Below are positions 15,490 to 22,970 of a stretch of DNA of 24,075 bases, piece after piece. The stretch's first letter is position 1. Each line of letters opens with the position of its first letter. Source of the DNA: Rhodospirillaceae bacterium (GTDB lineage Bacteria > Pseudomonadota > Alphaproteobacteria > UBA8366). The stretch spans positions 1 to 24,075 of the forward strand of contig PARQ01000022.1 in NCBI GenBank assembly GCA_002711555.1. The letters run 5' to 3'. A program made the position numbers and the translations under genes. The notes below the pieces were generated by a model. It worked only from the letters and a program-made list of their open reading frames with translations, ran no database searches and was not told where the DNA came from.

Positions 15490-15735
15490 TCATCGATCAA
15501 TGGTCGAGGTGTTGTTTGTGATATTTTCAAGGACAAAAACCCTAGCTGCACTCGATAGGTTACCTGTGCGGTCGAGATCAATTTCGGTTAGCAATTGATT
15601 CACGGTTAAACCACGATCGGCGGCAAGATTTTTAATATGATCCCAAAAAATATTCTCTAGAGATATGCTTGTTTTATGACCACCAAGATTAACAGAGTGT
15701 TTTCTGATATCTTTTGGGTCAGGCTTATCTTTCAT
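15490..15735 (-). CDS. Ribbon-helix-helix (RHH_4-type) protein
   Basis: 81 residues. The N-terminal half has the RHH_4 pattern: a beta-strand RKHSVNLGGHKTSISL, then ENIFWDHIKNLAADRG, then LTVNQLLTEIDLDR, and SSAARVFVLENI. This domain usually forms DNA-binding dimers and is widespread in Alphaproteobacteria as small conserved proteins of unknown target. TTGGAG lies about 11 bases upstream of the ATG at 15735. It follows the hydrolase gene by 44 bases on the same strand, so the two may be co-transcribed. Its stop is three bases from the AsmA stop on the opposite strand. It could be a local or a global regulator; nothing in the sequence decides. Confidence 0.8.
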   Translation of the reverse strand: MKDKPDPKDIRKHSVNLGGHKTSISLENIFWDHIKNLAADRGLTVNQLLTEIDLDRTGNLSSAARVFVLENITNNTSTIDR

Positions 15736-15779
15736 ATGGTCTATTTCTCCAAAAAGAGTGTTGCCAGAATATGTCGGGC

Positions 15780-16412
15780 TTACCTCTTCTTATCTTCAAA
15801 TAAATTTTGAGAAAAGGTTTCCACAGCTTTTAGGCTCATCGAGAGATTATCGGCTTCAGTCAGGCCTGAGCTTTTGCGAGGTTTAAAGCTGTGGTCGCCA
15901 TCCTTAACCCAATTAAAAAATATTTTTTCTGAGAGTTTATAAGTGCCGACATCATTTTTATTTCCAAATGGATCTCGGGTGCCTTGGCAAATAAGAGTAG
16001 GGGTTTGAAGTGAACGAAGGTGCTCTACTCGGGGATTATCAAGCTTGCCGGGTGCGTGAAAGGGGTAGCCAAGGCAGACTAACCCATCCGCCCCCTCTGT
16101 ATCCGCAATCATGCTTGCGATACGGCCGCCCAACGATTTTCCTCCAATAATTAGTTCCTTTGTCCTGAATTTAGAAATCGTTTCCTGCCACGAGGCTATT
16201 AAAGTAATTTGACGATCAGGAGGGATTTTTTTTCCAGTCAAACGAGCCCGTGCCATATACGGGAAGTCAAACCGGACAACTCGGAATTGATCTGTTGCGA
16301 GTTCGCTGGCAAAAAAATTCATGAAATAATGTTCTTTGCCTACTCCCGCTCCGTGAGCAAGAATGAGAGTTCGATCTGCCTTCAAGGCGCCGTCAACGAA
16401 CACGTTTAACAT
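15780..16412 (-). CDS. Alpha/beta hydrolase of the KANL3/Tex30 type
   Basis: 210 residues, start ATG 16412. It has a compact alpha/beta-hydrolase fold without a large lid: LILAHGAGVGKEHYFM (16-31, oxyanion region), the nucleophile elbow GGKSLGGR with Ser93, the acid Asp147 in CQGTRDPFG, and His174 in DGDHSF. The GKSLGGR elbow and overall length are those of the small hydrolase family found in bacteria and related to human TEX30/KANSL3. Some members are annotated as dienelactone hydrolase-like, but the substrate is not known. There is no signal peptide, so it is cytoplasmic. The RHH gene follows 44 bases later. Only a weak ribosome site (AGAGA) is seen. Confidence 0.8.
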   Translation of the reverse strand: MLNVFVDGALKADRTLILAHGAGVGKEHYFMNFFASELATDQFRVVRFDFPYMARARLTGKKIPPDRQITLIASWQETISKFRTKELIIGGKSLGGRIASMIADTEGADGLVCLGYPFHAPGKLDNPRVEHLRSLQTPTLICQGTRDPFGNKNDVGTYKLSEKIFFNWVKDGDHSFKPRKSSGLTEADNLSMSLKAVETFSQNLFEDKKR

Positions 16413-16651
16413 TAGTCATGTCTCTAGCCGTTGGTAAGAAATAATTAGCCATATTCTGAGCATGAGAGAGTAGATATCGAAAGGTTAAACCTATACCAAA
16501 TTTTGCGACACATAAGTCTTCCCAAAAGCATGTGAGGGCGTGGCTGCCATTTCTGACTCAGATGGAGGTTTGAAAACTCCCCATTTCCCAGTACATAAAA
16601 GTTTGCCTCGCAAATTGTTCTTGTAGCTCGTAAGCAATAATTATGTATGCT

Positions 16652-17155
16652 TCAATCCTTGCGGAAAATATCGAGTGCTACAACGTTATTGTCATCCCCT
16701 ACCGACGGATCAGCGCTGGCAGCACCTGGCTCCTTTCGGTCAAGCTGTTTTGAAGAATTTGAGCTTGATGCAGTGGGGCTGGGTGTTTGCGCATCTTGGA
16801 CGATAAGTTGAAATTGTAGTTCGAAATTTACTGATGGATCTGCAAAAGCCGTTACTGCAGCGAATGGGACATGAAGTCTTTCCCGATTGTCGTTAAAACT
16901 CAGAGAAACGGCGAAGTTATCATTCCCTACCTCCAAATTCCAGAACTGGTGTTGCAGCACTATAGTCATTTCGGCAGGATATTTTTTTTGCAAAAATTCT
17001 GGTATGTCAACCCCGGGATAATGAGTTGAGAAGGTTACATAGATATGGTGTGAACCAGGAAGGCCAGTCTCTTGAATTTGACGCAGTGCTTCCCGCACAA
17101 CACCTTTTAATGCTGTGTCTATTAATTGGTCATATCGCAATACACTTGAAGCCAT
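16652..17155 (-). CDS. sspB: SspB, ClpXP adaptor (alpha type)
   Basis: 167 residues. The SspB fold is recognisable from LRYDQLIDTALKGVVREALR, HHIYVTFSTHYPGVDIPEFL, MTIVLQHQFWNLEV, FAVSLSFNDNRERLHVPFAA and VTAFADPSVNFELQF. A disordered Ser/Pro-rich linker (about 123-155) precedes the C-terminal ClpX-binding peptide NNVVALDIFRKD. SspB dimers hold the ssrA tag and tether it to the ClpX N-domain, speeding degradation of tmRNA-tagged proteins. The gene lies just downstream of ssrA on the same strand, about 75 bases from the tmRNA 3' region. No strong SD precedes ATG 17155. Confidence 0.93.
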   Translation of the reverse strand: MASSVLRYDQLIDTALKGVVREALRQIQETGLPGSHHIYVTFSTHYPGVDIPEFLQKKYPAEMTIVLQHQFWNLEVGNDNFAVSLSFNDNRERLHVPFAAVTAFADPSVNFELQFQLIVQDAQTPSPTASSSNSSKQLDRKEPGAASADPSVGDDNNVVALDIFRKD

Positions 17156-17226
17156 ATCGTTTTATGTTCCCAGCTATTCATTCTGTACGGTGTCACTTTG
17201 CGTTTGAGTCTATATCACCGAACATT

Positions 17227-17260
17227 AAAAGTGGGGGGCTTCTGTTGCCCGGTGCCCCCC
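17227..17260 (-). terminator. G/C hairpin at the ssrA 3' end
   Basis: On the minus strand GGGGGGC (17254-17260) and GCCCCCC (17233-17239) pair over a 14-base loop containing GGGCAACAGAA, followed by ACTTTTAATG. The stem may belong to the mature coding piece and at the same time end transcription, separating ssrA from sspB. Confidence 0.45.
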
Positions 17261-17530
17261 GAACCGCGCTTGCTTAACCGAAGTTAGGCAGCGAGGCGGG
17301 CTTCGCCCGCAAAGTTGTCGTTGGCATTTAACGACTATAGCCCGATAACGGTGGTACAATGCCGGGAACAAAGCTTGCCTTTACTACATGCGTCGATCCT
17401 ATTTCGCCCCCACAGATGCACCAGCTTTATCTCAAAGGTGGTGTATTGGTGGAGGCGCCGGGTACCGCCCCCGGGTCCGCAACGCTTATTCCGCAAACCA
17501 TTTAGCGCCATAGCCGGTGAACCGGCACTC
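17231..17530 (-). ncRNA. ssrA: Two-piece (circularly permuted) tmRNA
   Basis: Reading the minus strand, the acceptor piece comes first, starting near 17530 with a GCCGG-TTCA-CCGGC hairpin. It ends in a T-arm and GCGCCTCCACCA, so CCA is genome-encoded (3' end at 17447). A 35-base intervening segment (17412-17446), itself a TGGTG/CACCA hairpin, separates it from the coding piece. That piece opens with GGGGGCGAAATAGGATCGAC at 17411. GGGGGCG pairs with CGCCTCC, one G-U included, to give the 7-bp acceptor stem. The resume codon GCC (17323-17325) starts the tag ANDNFAGEARLAA, ending at TAA 17284-17286. Permutation of this kind is characteristic of Alphaproteobacteria. The tmRNA rescues stalled ribosomes with SmpB. 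Exact precursor ends are approximate. Confidence 0.95.
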
Positions 17531-17532
17531 TA

Positions 17533-17561
17533 ACTATAGGTTGAATCAGAAAAGATATAAA
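17533..17561 (-). promoter_or_regulatory. Possible ssrA promoter
   Basis: TATAGT on the minus strand (17533-17538) lies 17 bases after TTTATA (17556-17561) and would start transcription at about 17526, close to the first stable hairpin of the tmRNA precursor. The -35 match is poor, so this is tentative. Confidence 0.3.
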
Positions 17562-17563
17562 TA

Positions 17564-17593
17564 GTTGAACAAAAATTTTAATTTTTGCTTAAC
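17564..17593. repeat. AT-rich inverted repeat between ssrA and thyA
   Basis: CAAAAAT (17570-17576) and ATTTTTG (17581-17587) are perfect reverse complements around TTTA. The match extends outward with GTTGAA/CTTAAC (one mismatch, one G-T). It lies in the 140-base divergent gap and may be an operator or UP-like element. Confidence 0.35.
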
Positions 17594-17671
17594 TAAAAAA
17601 TATCTTCCCCATCTTTCACCTAATTCACAGTATTTTCAAGTTTTGTTCATTCGGGTTGTAGGGGATAAAAT

Positions 17672-18472
17672 ATGTCCATGCTGCAGTACTTAGACATGTT
17701 ACGCTACGTCCGAACCAAAGGGGTCTACAGAAATGACCGAACCGGTGTCGGTACTCATTCAATATTTGGTTATCAAATGCGCTTCGATTTAGGTAAAGGG
17801 TTTCCTATATTAACCACCAAAAAACTTCACCTAAAATCAATAATACACGAGTTGCTTTGGTTTTTAAGTGGTGACACCAACATCAAATACTTAAATGACA
17901 ATGGGGTTTCGATCTGGGATGAGTGGGCCGACGAAGATGGCAACCTCGGACCAGTTTATGGACATCAATGGAGATCCTGGCCGGACCCCAATGGAGGTAG
18001 TATTGATCAAATTACGGGGCTGTTAGACCAAATTAATAATAATCCGAACTCAAGGCGGCTAATCGTTTGTGCGTGGAACGTGAGTGAAGTTGATAGAATG
18101 GCCTTGCCCCCCTGTCATTGCCTGTTCCAGTTCTATATTGCGGATGGAAAACTCTCTTGTCAGTTGTATCAACGAAGTGCAGACATATTTCTTGGCGTTC
18201 CATTCAATATCGCCTCATACGCTTTATTGACCGGAATGATAGCGCAAGTATGCGGCTTAGGATTAGGCGATTTCGTTCATACGTTCGGAGATGCACATAT
18301 CTACGCAAACCACCTTGATCAAGCTGATGAGCAGCTAAGACGAAAGCCTTACGACTTGCCAAAGATGTCTTTGAATCCGGATGTGAAAGATTTGTTTGCG
18401 TTTGAGATTGATGATTTCTCGCTTGAGGATTATAAATTCCATCCTCACATCGCTGCAAAAGTAGCGATTTAA
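17672..18472 (+). CDS. thyA: Thymidylate synthase
   Basis: 266 residues, close to the 264 of E. coli ThyA. It converts dUMP and 5,10-methylene-tetrahydrofolate to dTMP and dihydrofolate. Arg23 (NDRTGVGT) binds phosphate; the catalytic Cys148 lies in [30 protein letters not shown] binds dUMP; and the C-terminus AAKVAI closes the active site. All key positions are offset by two from E. coli, so ATG 17678 (Met3) aligns with the E. coli start, yet AGGGGA lies six bases before ATG 17672, which is therefore preferred. folA starts six bases after the stop: ThyA makes dihydrofolate and FolA recycles it. Upstream is the divergent ssrA. Confidence 0.97.
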   Translation: MSMLQYLDMLRYVRTKGVYRNDRTGVGTHSIFGYQMRFDLGKGFPILTTKKLHLKSIIHELLWFLSGDTNIKYLNDNGVSIWDEWADEDGNLGPVYGHQWRSWPDPNGGSIDQITGLLDQINNNPNSRRLIVCAWNVSEVDRMALPPCHCLFQFYIADGKLSCQLYQRSADIFLGVPFNIASYALLTGMIAQVCGLGLGDFVHTFGDAHIYANHLDQADEQLRRKPYDLPKMSLNPDVKDLFAFEIDDFSLEDYKFHPHIAAKVAI

Positions 18473-18478
18473 GGGCCA

Positions 18479-18970
18479 ATGACACTCTCACTCATAGTTG
18501 CGATGGCTGAGAACGGGGTTATCGGTAGTGACGACGCGTTACCGTGGCATATTCCGGATGATCTGAAACATTTCAAGTTAATTACAATGGGTAAGCCAAT
18601 AATTATGGGCCGCCGGACATGGGATTCGTTGGGCAGGATATTGCCGGGTCGTCCCCATATCGTATTAAGTCGAGATCCAAATTTTGCCGTTGATGGGGTG
18701 TCAAGCGCGAATTCTTTGGAGGATGCGTTAATTATAGCTGAAGGTCTAACGGAACACGAAATTATGATCATTGGTGGAGCGGAAATTTATCGCGCAGCAC
18801 TTCGCTACGCAAAATGTATCTATCTCACTGAGATTCATAGGCCTATACCTGGTGACACATTTTTCCCTCAATTCAATCGTGATGCTTGGACTGAAATCGA
18901 GCGCCAGGGCCCTTTTCAAGATGAGAAAAGCGGTCTAACGTACAGCTTCGTTACGCTGCTGCAGGACTGA
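18479..18970 (+). CDS. folA: Dihydrofolate reductase
   Basis: 163 residues. It reduces dihydrofolate to tetrahydrofolate with NADPH. Diagnostic parts are SLIVAMAENGVIGSDDALPW (N-terminal strand and the flexible active-site loop), IPDDLKHFK with the catalytic acid Asp28, GKPIIMGRRTWDSLG (NADPH and p-aminobenzoyl contacts), LPGRPHIVLSRD, and IIGGAEIYRAAL. The gene follows thyA after six bases, with AAGGG overlapping the thyA stop region as ribosome site, so the two form one operon. The next gene (mrp) is convergent, 155 bases away. That gap shows no strong terminator, only an imperfect GGTAGGTT/AACCTATCC pairing. Confidence 0.96.
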   Translation: MTLSLIVAMAENGVIGSDDALPWHIPDDLKHFKLITMGKPIIMGRRTWDSLGRILPGRPHIVLSRDPNFAVDGVSSANSLEDALIIAEGLTEHEIMIIGGAEIYRAALRYAKCIYLTEIHRPIPGDTFFPQFNRDAWTEIERQGPFQDEKSGLTYSFVTLLQD

Positions 18971-19125
18971 AATCTGAGAAAATCAGTATGGTAGGTTATC
19001 CGGATAAATCATCGAATCACTTTGTTACGAGAACCTATCCGCTCGACAATCCGGGAAAATAGTCATTGTGCGCGTCAATCGAAATAATGCAACGAATAGC
19101 GGGCATGCCTGTTCAACATTGCCGC

Positions 19126-20256
19126 CTATTGTTCGATAATTATGCTGGGGGCGGGCCGTAAGTTGGCCGAATCGTCTTCTAAAATTGCCCAAACTTTGCT
19201 TGCTATTGAGAGAAAAATTTCCGAATTCACGCTTCCAGGGTCACTAACGACAACAGGTGCCCCGCCATCCGACGTCTCACGTATTTGCATGTGGAGCGGA
19301 ATTTCACCTAAAAATTGAACGTCAAGCTTTTCCGCTTCCGCGCTCGCGCCTCCATGACCAAAAATATCAGCTTGGTGGTCGCAATTAGGGCAGAGAAAAT
19401 AGCTCATATTCTCGATAATTCCGAGTACAGGGATCTCGACCTTTCGAAACATATTGAGACCCTTTCTGGCATCAATGAGCGCGATATCCTGAGGCGTAGA
19501 TACAATAACAGCCCCCGCTAACGGAACTTGTTGCGCCAGTGTTAATTGAGCATCTCCAGTTCCCGGTGGCATGTCAACTATCATAATATCACAATCGCCC
19601 CATTCAACATCGCGCAAAAATTGTTGTAGAGCGCTCATTACCATGGGGCCACGCCAAATCATGGGGGTCTCCTCTTCAACCAAAAAACCCATCGACATTA
19701 ACTTTAAACCATATTTTTCAATGGGCTTAAGCTTTTCACCGTCGCCACCTGACGGTTTTTCGCCCGCCAGGCCCATCATTCGAGGTTGCGATGGGCCATA
19801 TATATCTGCATCTAACAAAGCTGTTCTTAGGCCGATTGTGTTAAATGCCAATGCGAGGTTTACGGCCACTGTTGATTTTCCGACGCCGCCCTTCCCACTG
19901 GCTACTGCTATAATATTTTTAACCCCTGCAACCGCTTGCTTATTTGCGTGCGCTGTTCTTTGGGGTTGCGCCTTTGGGTGTTCGCCTGTTTTATTTTTTG
20001 ACGCAGCGCGATGAGCTGTCAAAACTGCAGTTACGGAAGCCACACCATTGACTTGGTTAACAGCTTTTGTTGCTGCTTGCCGAACCGGTTCCATTGCGGC
20101 GCCTTTGTCTGGATGCACTTCAAGTGAAAAACCAACGTTGCCATCTTTGATCACTAAACCACTGACCATATTCAACGTGATTAAATCTTTGCCGCTCTCC
20201 GGTTCTTTAACCGTCTTTAAAGCTTCTATGATTTGCGCTTCTGTTGGTGAGGCCAT
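19126..20256 (-). CDS. mrp: Mrp/ApbC family iron-sulfur cluster carrier ATPase
   Basis: 376 residues from ATG 20256. Residues about 5-80 form an MIP18-like (DUF59) domain. A low-complexity basic linker (85-110) follows, then the P-loop ATPase with the deviant Walker A ASGKGGVGKST (119-129), DADIYGPSQPRMMG, the Walker B region IMIVDMPPGTGDAQLT, and the Fe-S-binding CPNCDHQADIFG. It binds and hands over 4Fe-4S clusters in the cytoplasm as a homodimer. The frame opens at TTG 20274, but AAGGA lies nine bases before ATG 20256, which is the better start. It is convergent with folA and divergent from hflK. Confidence 0.94.
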   Translation of the reverse strand: MASPTEAQIIEALKTVKEPESGKDLITLNMVSGLVIKDGNVGFSLEVHPDKGAAMEPVRQAATKAVNQVNGVASVTAVLTAHRAASKNKTGEHPKAQPQRTAHANKQAVAGVKNIIAVASGKGGVGKSTVAVNLALAFNTIGLRTALLDADIYGPSQPRMMGLAGEKPSGGDGEKLKPIEKYGLKLMSMGFLVEEETPMIWRGPMVMSALQQFLRDVEWGDCDIMIVDMPPGTGDAQLTLAQQVPLAGAVIVSTPQDIALIDARKGLNMFRKVEIPVLGIIENMSYFLCPNCDHQADIFGHGGASAEAEKLDVQFLGEIPLHMQIRETSDGGAPVVVSDPGSVNSEIFLSIASKVWAILEDDSANLRPAPSIIIEQ

Positions 20257-20257
20257 C

Positions 20258-20275
20258 GTTGAAATTCCTTTCAAC
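20258..20275 (-). promoter_or_regulatory. Hairpin presenting the mrp ribosome binding site
   Basis: In the mrp mRNA, GUUGAAA-GGAA-UUUCAAC forms a perfect 7-bp stem with the GGAA part of the SD in the four-base loop. The stem ends one base before the AUG. Folding would put the initiation region in a structure, so translation could respond to temperature, a protein or an RNA. Confidence 0.4.
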
Positions 20276-20291
20276 CGCTCTAATATGATGT

Positions 20292-20354
20292 TTGTTATAA
20301 CAAGCGCAACAATTTCGTTATTTGCGCATTTGTTCTTGCGATGTCATATATGAC
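20292..20354. promoter_or_regulatory. Two perfect palindromes in the mrp-hflK divergent promoter region
   Basis: TTGTTATAACAA (20292-20303) and GTCATATATGAC (20343-20354) are exact 12-bp palindromes. Between them GCGCAA (20304-20309) and TTGCGC (20322-20327) form a further inverted repeat. TTGCGC followed 18 bases later by ATATAT is a possible hflK promoter overlapping the second palindrome. The region separates two divergent core genes and is about 160 bases long. Confidence 0.35.
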
Positions 20355-20418
20355 TAGAGTTCGCAGAGGTAAAGGTCTGTACTGAGCTATAAAAATTTAT
20401 TAGGACGAGGGAAAAAAT

Positions 20419-21597
20419 ATGCCTTGGCAGAATCAAAGTGGCGGAGGAGGCCCTTGGGGGGGCTCTGGTGGTGGAGGACAAGGACCGTGGGGCGGCAGTG
20501 GTAGCGGTGGAACACCTCCAGACTTGGACGAGGTATTGCGCAAAAGCCAAGACCGATTGAAACAAATTTTCCCCGGTGGGGGATCAGGAAAACTTCTAGC
20601 CCTAATTATTACGGGCCTAATAGCCGTATGGCTTGCCACCGGTTTTTACAGGGTCCAAGCAGATGAGCAGGGCGTAGAGGTTTTATTTGGCAAGGTTGAC
20701 CGGACGAAACAGCCTACGCCGCCAGGGCTTCATTATTTTTATCCTGCTCCATTTGGAGAGGTCCTTACTCCAAAGGTGACCCGGGTGAATAGGGTCGATG
20801 TTGGGTACATCAGCCGCACGACCCGTCGAGGCGGTCGAGGTTCCCCTCAAGATGTTCCAGCTGAAAGCTTGATGCTAACTCAAGACGAGAACATTGTTGA
20901 TATGGATTTTGCTGTCTTATGGCGTATCAAAAATGGAACAGATTATCTCTTCAATATACGTGACCCCGAGGGTACAGTGAAAGTTGTAGCTGAGAGCGCA
21001 ATGCGCGAAGTCGTAGGTCAAACGTCTTTTGATGATGCAGTGACAGTTGGGCGTGAGTTAATCCAAAGTCGGACCAAAGCGCTCATGCAAAAATATCTCG
21101 ATGATTATAAATCAGGCATTGACATCGTAAATGTGCAACTTGAGCAGTCCGACCCTCCAAAAGAAGTAATCGATGCTTTCAACGACGTACAACGTGCGCG
21201 TCAAGATCGTAGCCGAATGAGAAATGAAGCTGAGGCTTACGCGAACTCGATCGTGCCTGAAGCGCGAGGTCAGGCAGAACAAAAGATAAAGGAAGCGGAA
21301 GCCTATCGAGAGCAGCAAATTCAGGAAGCGACGGGTGAGGCAAAGCGGTTTGAAGACGTTTATGCGTCTTACAAAGCGGCGCCAGAAGTTACAAAACGGC
21401 GTATGTATTTAGAGGTGATTGGTCAAGTTTATGGTGATGCACAAAAGGTGATCATAGATCAAAAAGCCGGGCAGGGGTCGGGCGTAGTGCCTTACTTGCC
21501 TCTGCCAGAGGTTCAGCGTCGCATGCGTGAAAAATCAGAAGAGCAGGCTGATCAAGGTGTAGATGCAGACGCACAGACCACACCGAGCCAGCGGTAA
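20419..21597 (+). CDS. hflK: HflK, SPFH-domain subunit of the FtsH-modulating complex
   Basis: 392 residues. A Gly/Pro/Trp-rich cytoplasmic N-terminus (PWQNQSGGGGPWGGSGGGGQ, then another GPWGGSGSGG) precedes a membrane segment (about 58-76, LLALIITGLIAVWLATGFY). The band 7/SPFH domain follows, from RVQADEQGVEVLFGKVDR to about residue 235, then a charged coiled coil (RARQDRSRMRNEAEAYANSI onward) and a C-terminus with YLPLPE. HflK and HflC build a large periplasmic cage around FtsH and modulate membrane-protein degradation. Start ATG 20419 has an AGGACGAGGG-rich site upstream. hflC follows after 14 bases, with GGGGG as its ribosome site. Confidence 0.95.
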   Translation: MPWQNQSGGGGPWGGSGGGGQGPWGGSGSGGTPPDLDEVLRKSQDRLKQIFPGGGSGKLLALIITGLIAVWLATGFYRVQADEQGVEVLFGKVDRTKQPTPPGLHYFYPAPFGEVLTPKVTRVNRVDVGYISRTTRRGGRGSPQDVPAESLMLTQDENIVDMDFAVLWRIKNGTDYLFNIRDPEGTVKVVAESAMREVVGQTSFDDAVTVGRELIQSRTKALMQKYLDDYKSGIDIVNVQLEQSDPPKEVIDAFNDVQRARQDRSRMRNEAEAYANSIVPEARGQAEQKIKEAEAYREQQIQEATGEAKRFEDVYASYKAAPEVTKRRMYLEVIGQVYGDAQKVIIDQKAGQGSGVVPYLPLPEVQRRMREKSEEQADQGVDADAQTTPSQR

Positions 21598-21611
21598 AGG
21601 GGGATAATAGT

Positions 21612-22493
21612 ATGAAAAGCAAAAAACCGGTCATATTTGGCGTACTCGCATTGTTTACGTTGTTGTTGGTTTCCCAAACCCTTTTCACTGTTCATGAAAC
21701 ACAGCAGGCGATAGTCCTTCAATTTGGTGATCCGCGTGCAGTAAAAGATAAACCGGGCTTGCATTGGAAAGTTCCGTTTGTGCAGAACGTTACATATTAT
21801 GAAAAACGGACACTTGATTTGGACCCGCCTCCTTTTGAGGTTCTTTTGACCGACAAAAAGCGCATAAATGTAGATGCGTTTGCACGGTATCGTATTGTGA
21901 ATGCATTAGAATTTTTCAAAACTGTTCAAAATGAGGTAGGTGCTCGCGATAGGTTAGCAGCTCTTGTCAATCCCGCACTTCGTGCAGTTATCGCGCGGGT
22001 TTCATTAAAGGAAGTTTTGTCTGCGAAACGTACTGATCTGATGGAACAGATCCAGAAAGATATTGAAGCAGATGCATTGAGGTTCGGTATTAAGATTGTT
22101 GATATACGGATAGGTCGAACAGATTTACCCGAACAAACAAGTCAAGCAGTGTTTAACCGAATGCGCACAGAAAGAGAACGCCAGGCTCGTGAGGCGCGTG
22201 CTGAGGGTAAGGAGATAGCTCAAAAGATACGCGCTCAGGCTGACAAAGAGCGTACAGTTATATTAGCTAATGCCGAGCGAGACGCTCAAATCCAGCGTGG
22301 CCAAGGGGAAGCCGGTCGTAACAATATATTGGGGCAAGCTTATGGCAGAGACCCAAAGTTTTTTGCATTTTACAAGTCGCTGGAGCAGTATCAGAAGGCC
22401 TTGATTGGTAATGACACGACTATGGTTCTTAGCCCGGATAGCGAGTTTTTTAGATTTTTTAACAACTTCAATCTAGGAAAGAAAAGGAATTAG
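21612..22493 (+). CDS. hflC: HflC, SPFH-domain partner of HflK
   Basis: 293 residues. It has a short cytoplasmic start, one membrane segment (about 7-26, VIFGVLALFTLLLVSQTLF), then the SPFH domain (TVHETQQAIVLQFGDPRAVK; GLHWKVPFVQNVTYYEKR; TLDLDPPPFEVLLTDKKRIN; VDAFARYRI). The helical region MRTERERQAREARAEGKEIA and the end segment AFYKSLEQYQKAL complete the family layout. It co-assembles with HflK. It sits 14 bases after hflK and 13 bases before the DUF2065 gene, so all are probably transcribed together, as in the enterobacterial hflK-hflC-yjeT order. Confidence 0.95.
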   Translation: MKSKKPVIFGVLALFTLLLVSQTLFTVHETQQAIVLQFGDPRAVKDKPGLHWKVPFVQNVTYYEKRTLDLDPPPFEVLLTDKKRINVDAFARYRIVNALEFFKTVQNEVGARDRLAALVNPALRAVIARVSLKEVLSAKRTDLMEQIQKDIEADALRFGIKIVDIRIGRTDLPEQTSQAVFNRMRTERERQAREARAEGKEIAQKIRAQADKERTVILANAERDAQIQRGQGEAGRNNILGQAYGRDPKFFAFYKSLEQYQKALIGNDTTMVLSPDSEFFRFFNNFNLGKKRN

Positions 22494-22506
22494 TAAGAAG
22501 GGCTGC

Positions 22507-22866
22507 ATGTTCCAGCTCGTATTTTTAGCGACGTCTTCATTTCTCGTGATTGAGGGCTCCATTGCTGCTTTCTGGCCAAATTGGACGCGTCGCAAGATGG
22601 CGGATCTACAGGACGTGCCGGACAAAACTCTGGGGTTTGTTGGGATCTTTTTTATAATTGTCGGCGGGGTACTCGCTGGTATAACCGAGGGAATATTGCA
22701 AATAGCTTTCCTCACCATTGTGTTGGAGGGCTCACTCTACGGCTTATTCCCGGTAGTTATGAAAAGGGCCATGCGATATGGCTCTAAAGCCAGCAAGGCG
22801 GTGGTAAAAGTATGGGGAGAGACGGCATTAGGCATAGGGGCAGCTGGCCTCGCTATTTTTTTATGA
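22507..22866 (+). CDS. Tandem DUF2065 (YjeT-like) membrane protein
   Basis: 119 residues, about twice the usual 60-65 of DUF2065/YjeT proteins, which also follow hflC in enterobacteria. Two copies align without gaps at an offset of 58 residues: Glu16-Gly-Ser with Glu74-Gly-Ser, Pro24 with Pro82, Met31 with Met89, Gly46 with Gly104, Gly53 with Gly111. Each copy has two hydrophobic segments (in the first, LVFLATSSFLVIEGSIAAF and GFVGIFFIIVGGVLAGI), giving four membrane segments in total. ATG 22507 lies 13 bases after hflC with AAGAAGGG upstream. The role is unknown; its place in the operon suggests a part in the HflKC-FtsH membrane complex (inference). Confidence 0.85.
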   Translation: MFQLVFLATSSFLVIEGSIAAFWPNWTRRKMADLQDVPDKTLGFVGIFFIIVGGVLAGITEGILQIAFLTIVLEGSLYGLFPVVMKRAMRYGSKASKAVVKVWGETALGIGAAGLAIFL

Positions 22867-22970
22867 CTTTAAGGCACATTATTCGCCATATTTCAGCCAC
22901 TGTTTTGGGAGTACTATTATATTGTGCGTGTTAGATAGGCTTACATCGGTCGATGGTGCGCATGATTGAA

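Noticed and set aside
16596..16614. TTTGC-GAG-GCAAA hairpin followed by TTTT on the minus strand after sspB
   Set aside because: The stem is only five base pairs and AT-rich; plausible but too weak to annotate as a terminator.
17026..17533. Short plus-strand open frames opposite sspB and ssrA
   Set aside because: They are antisense to sspB and to the tmRNA, whose acceptor stem and tag codons explain the sequence.
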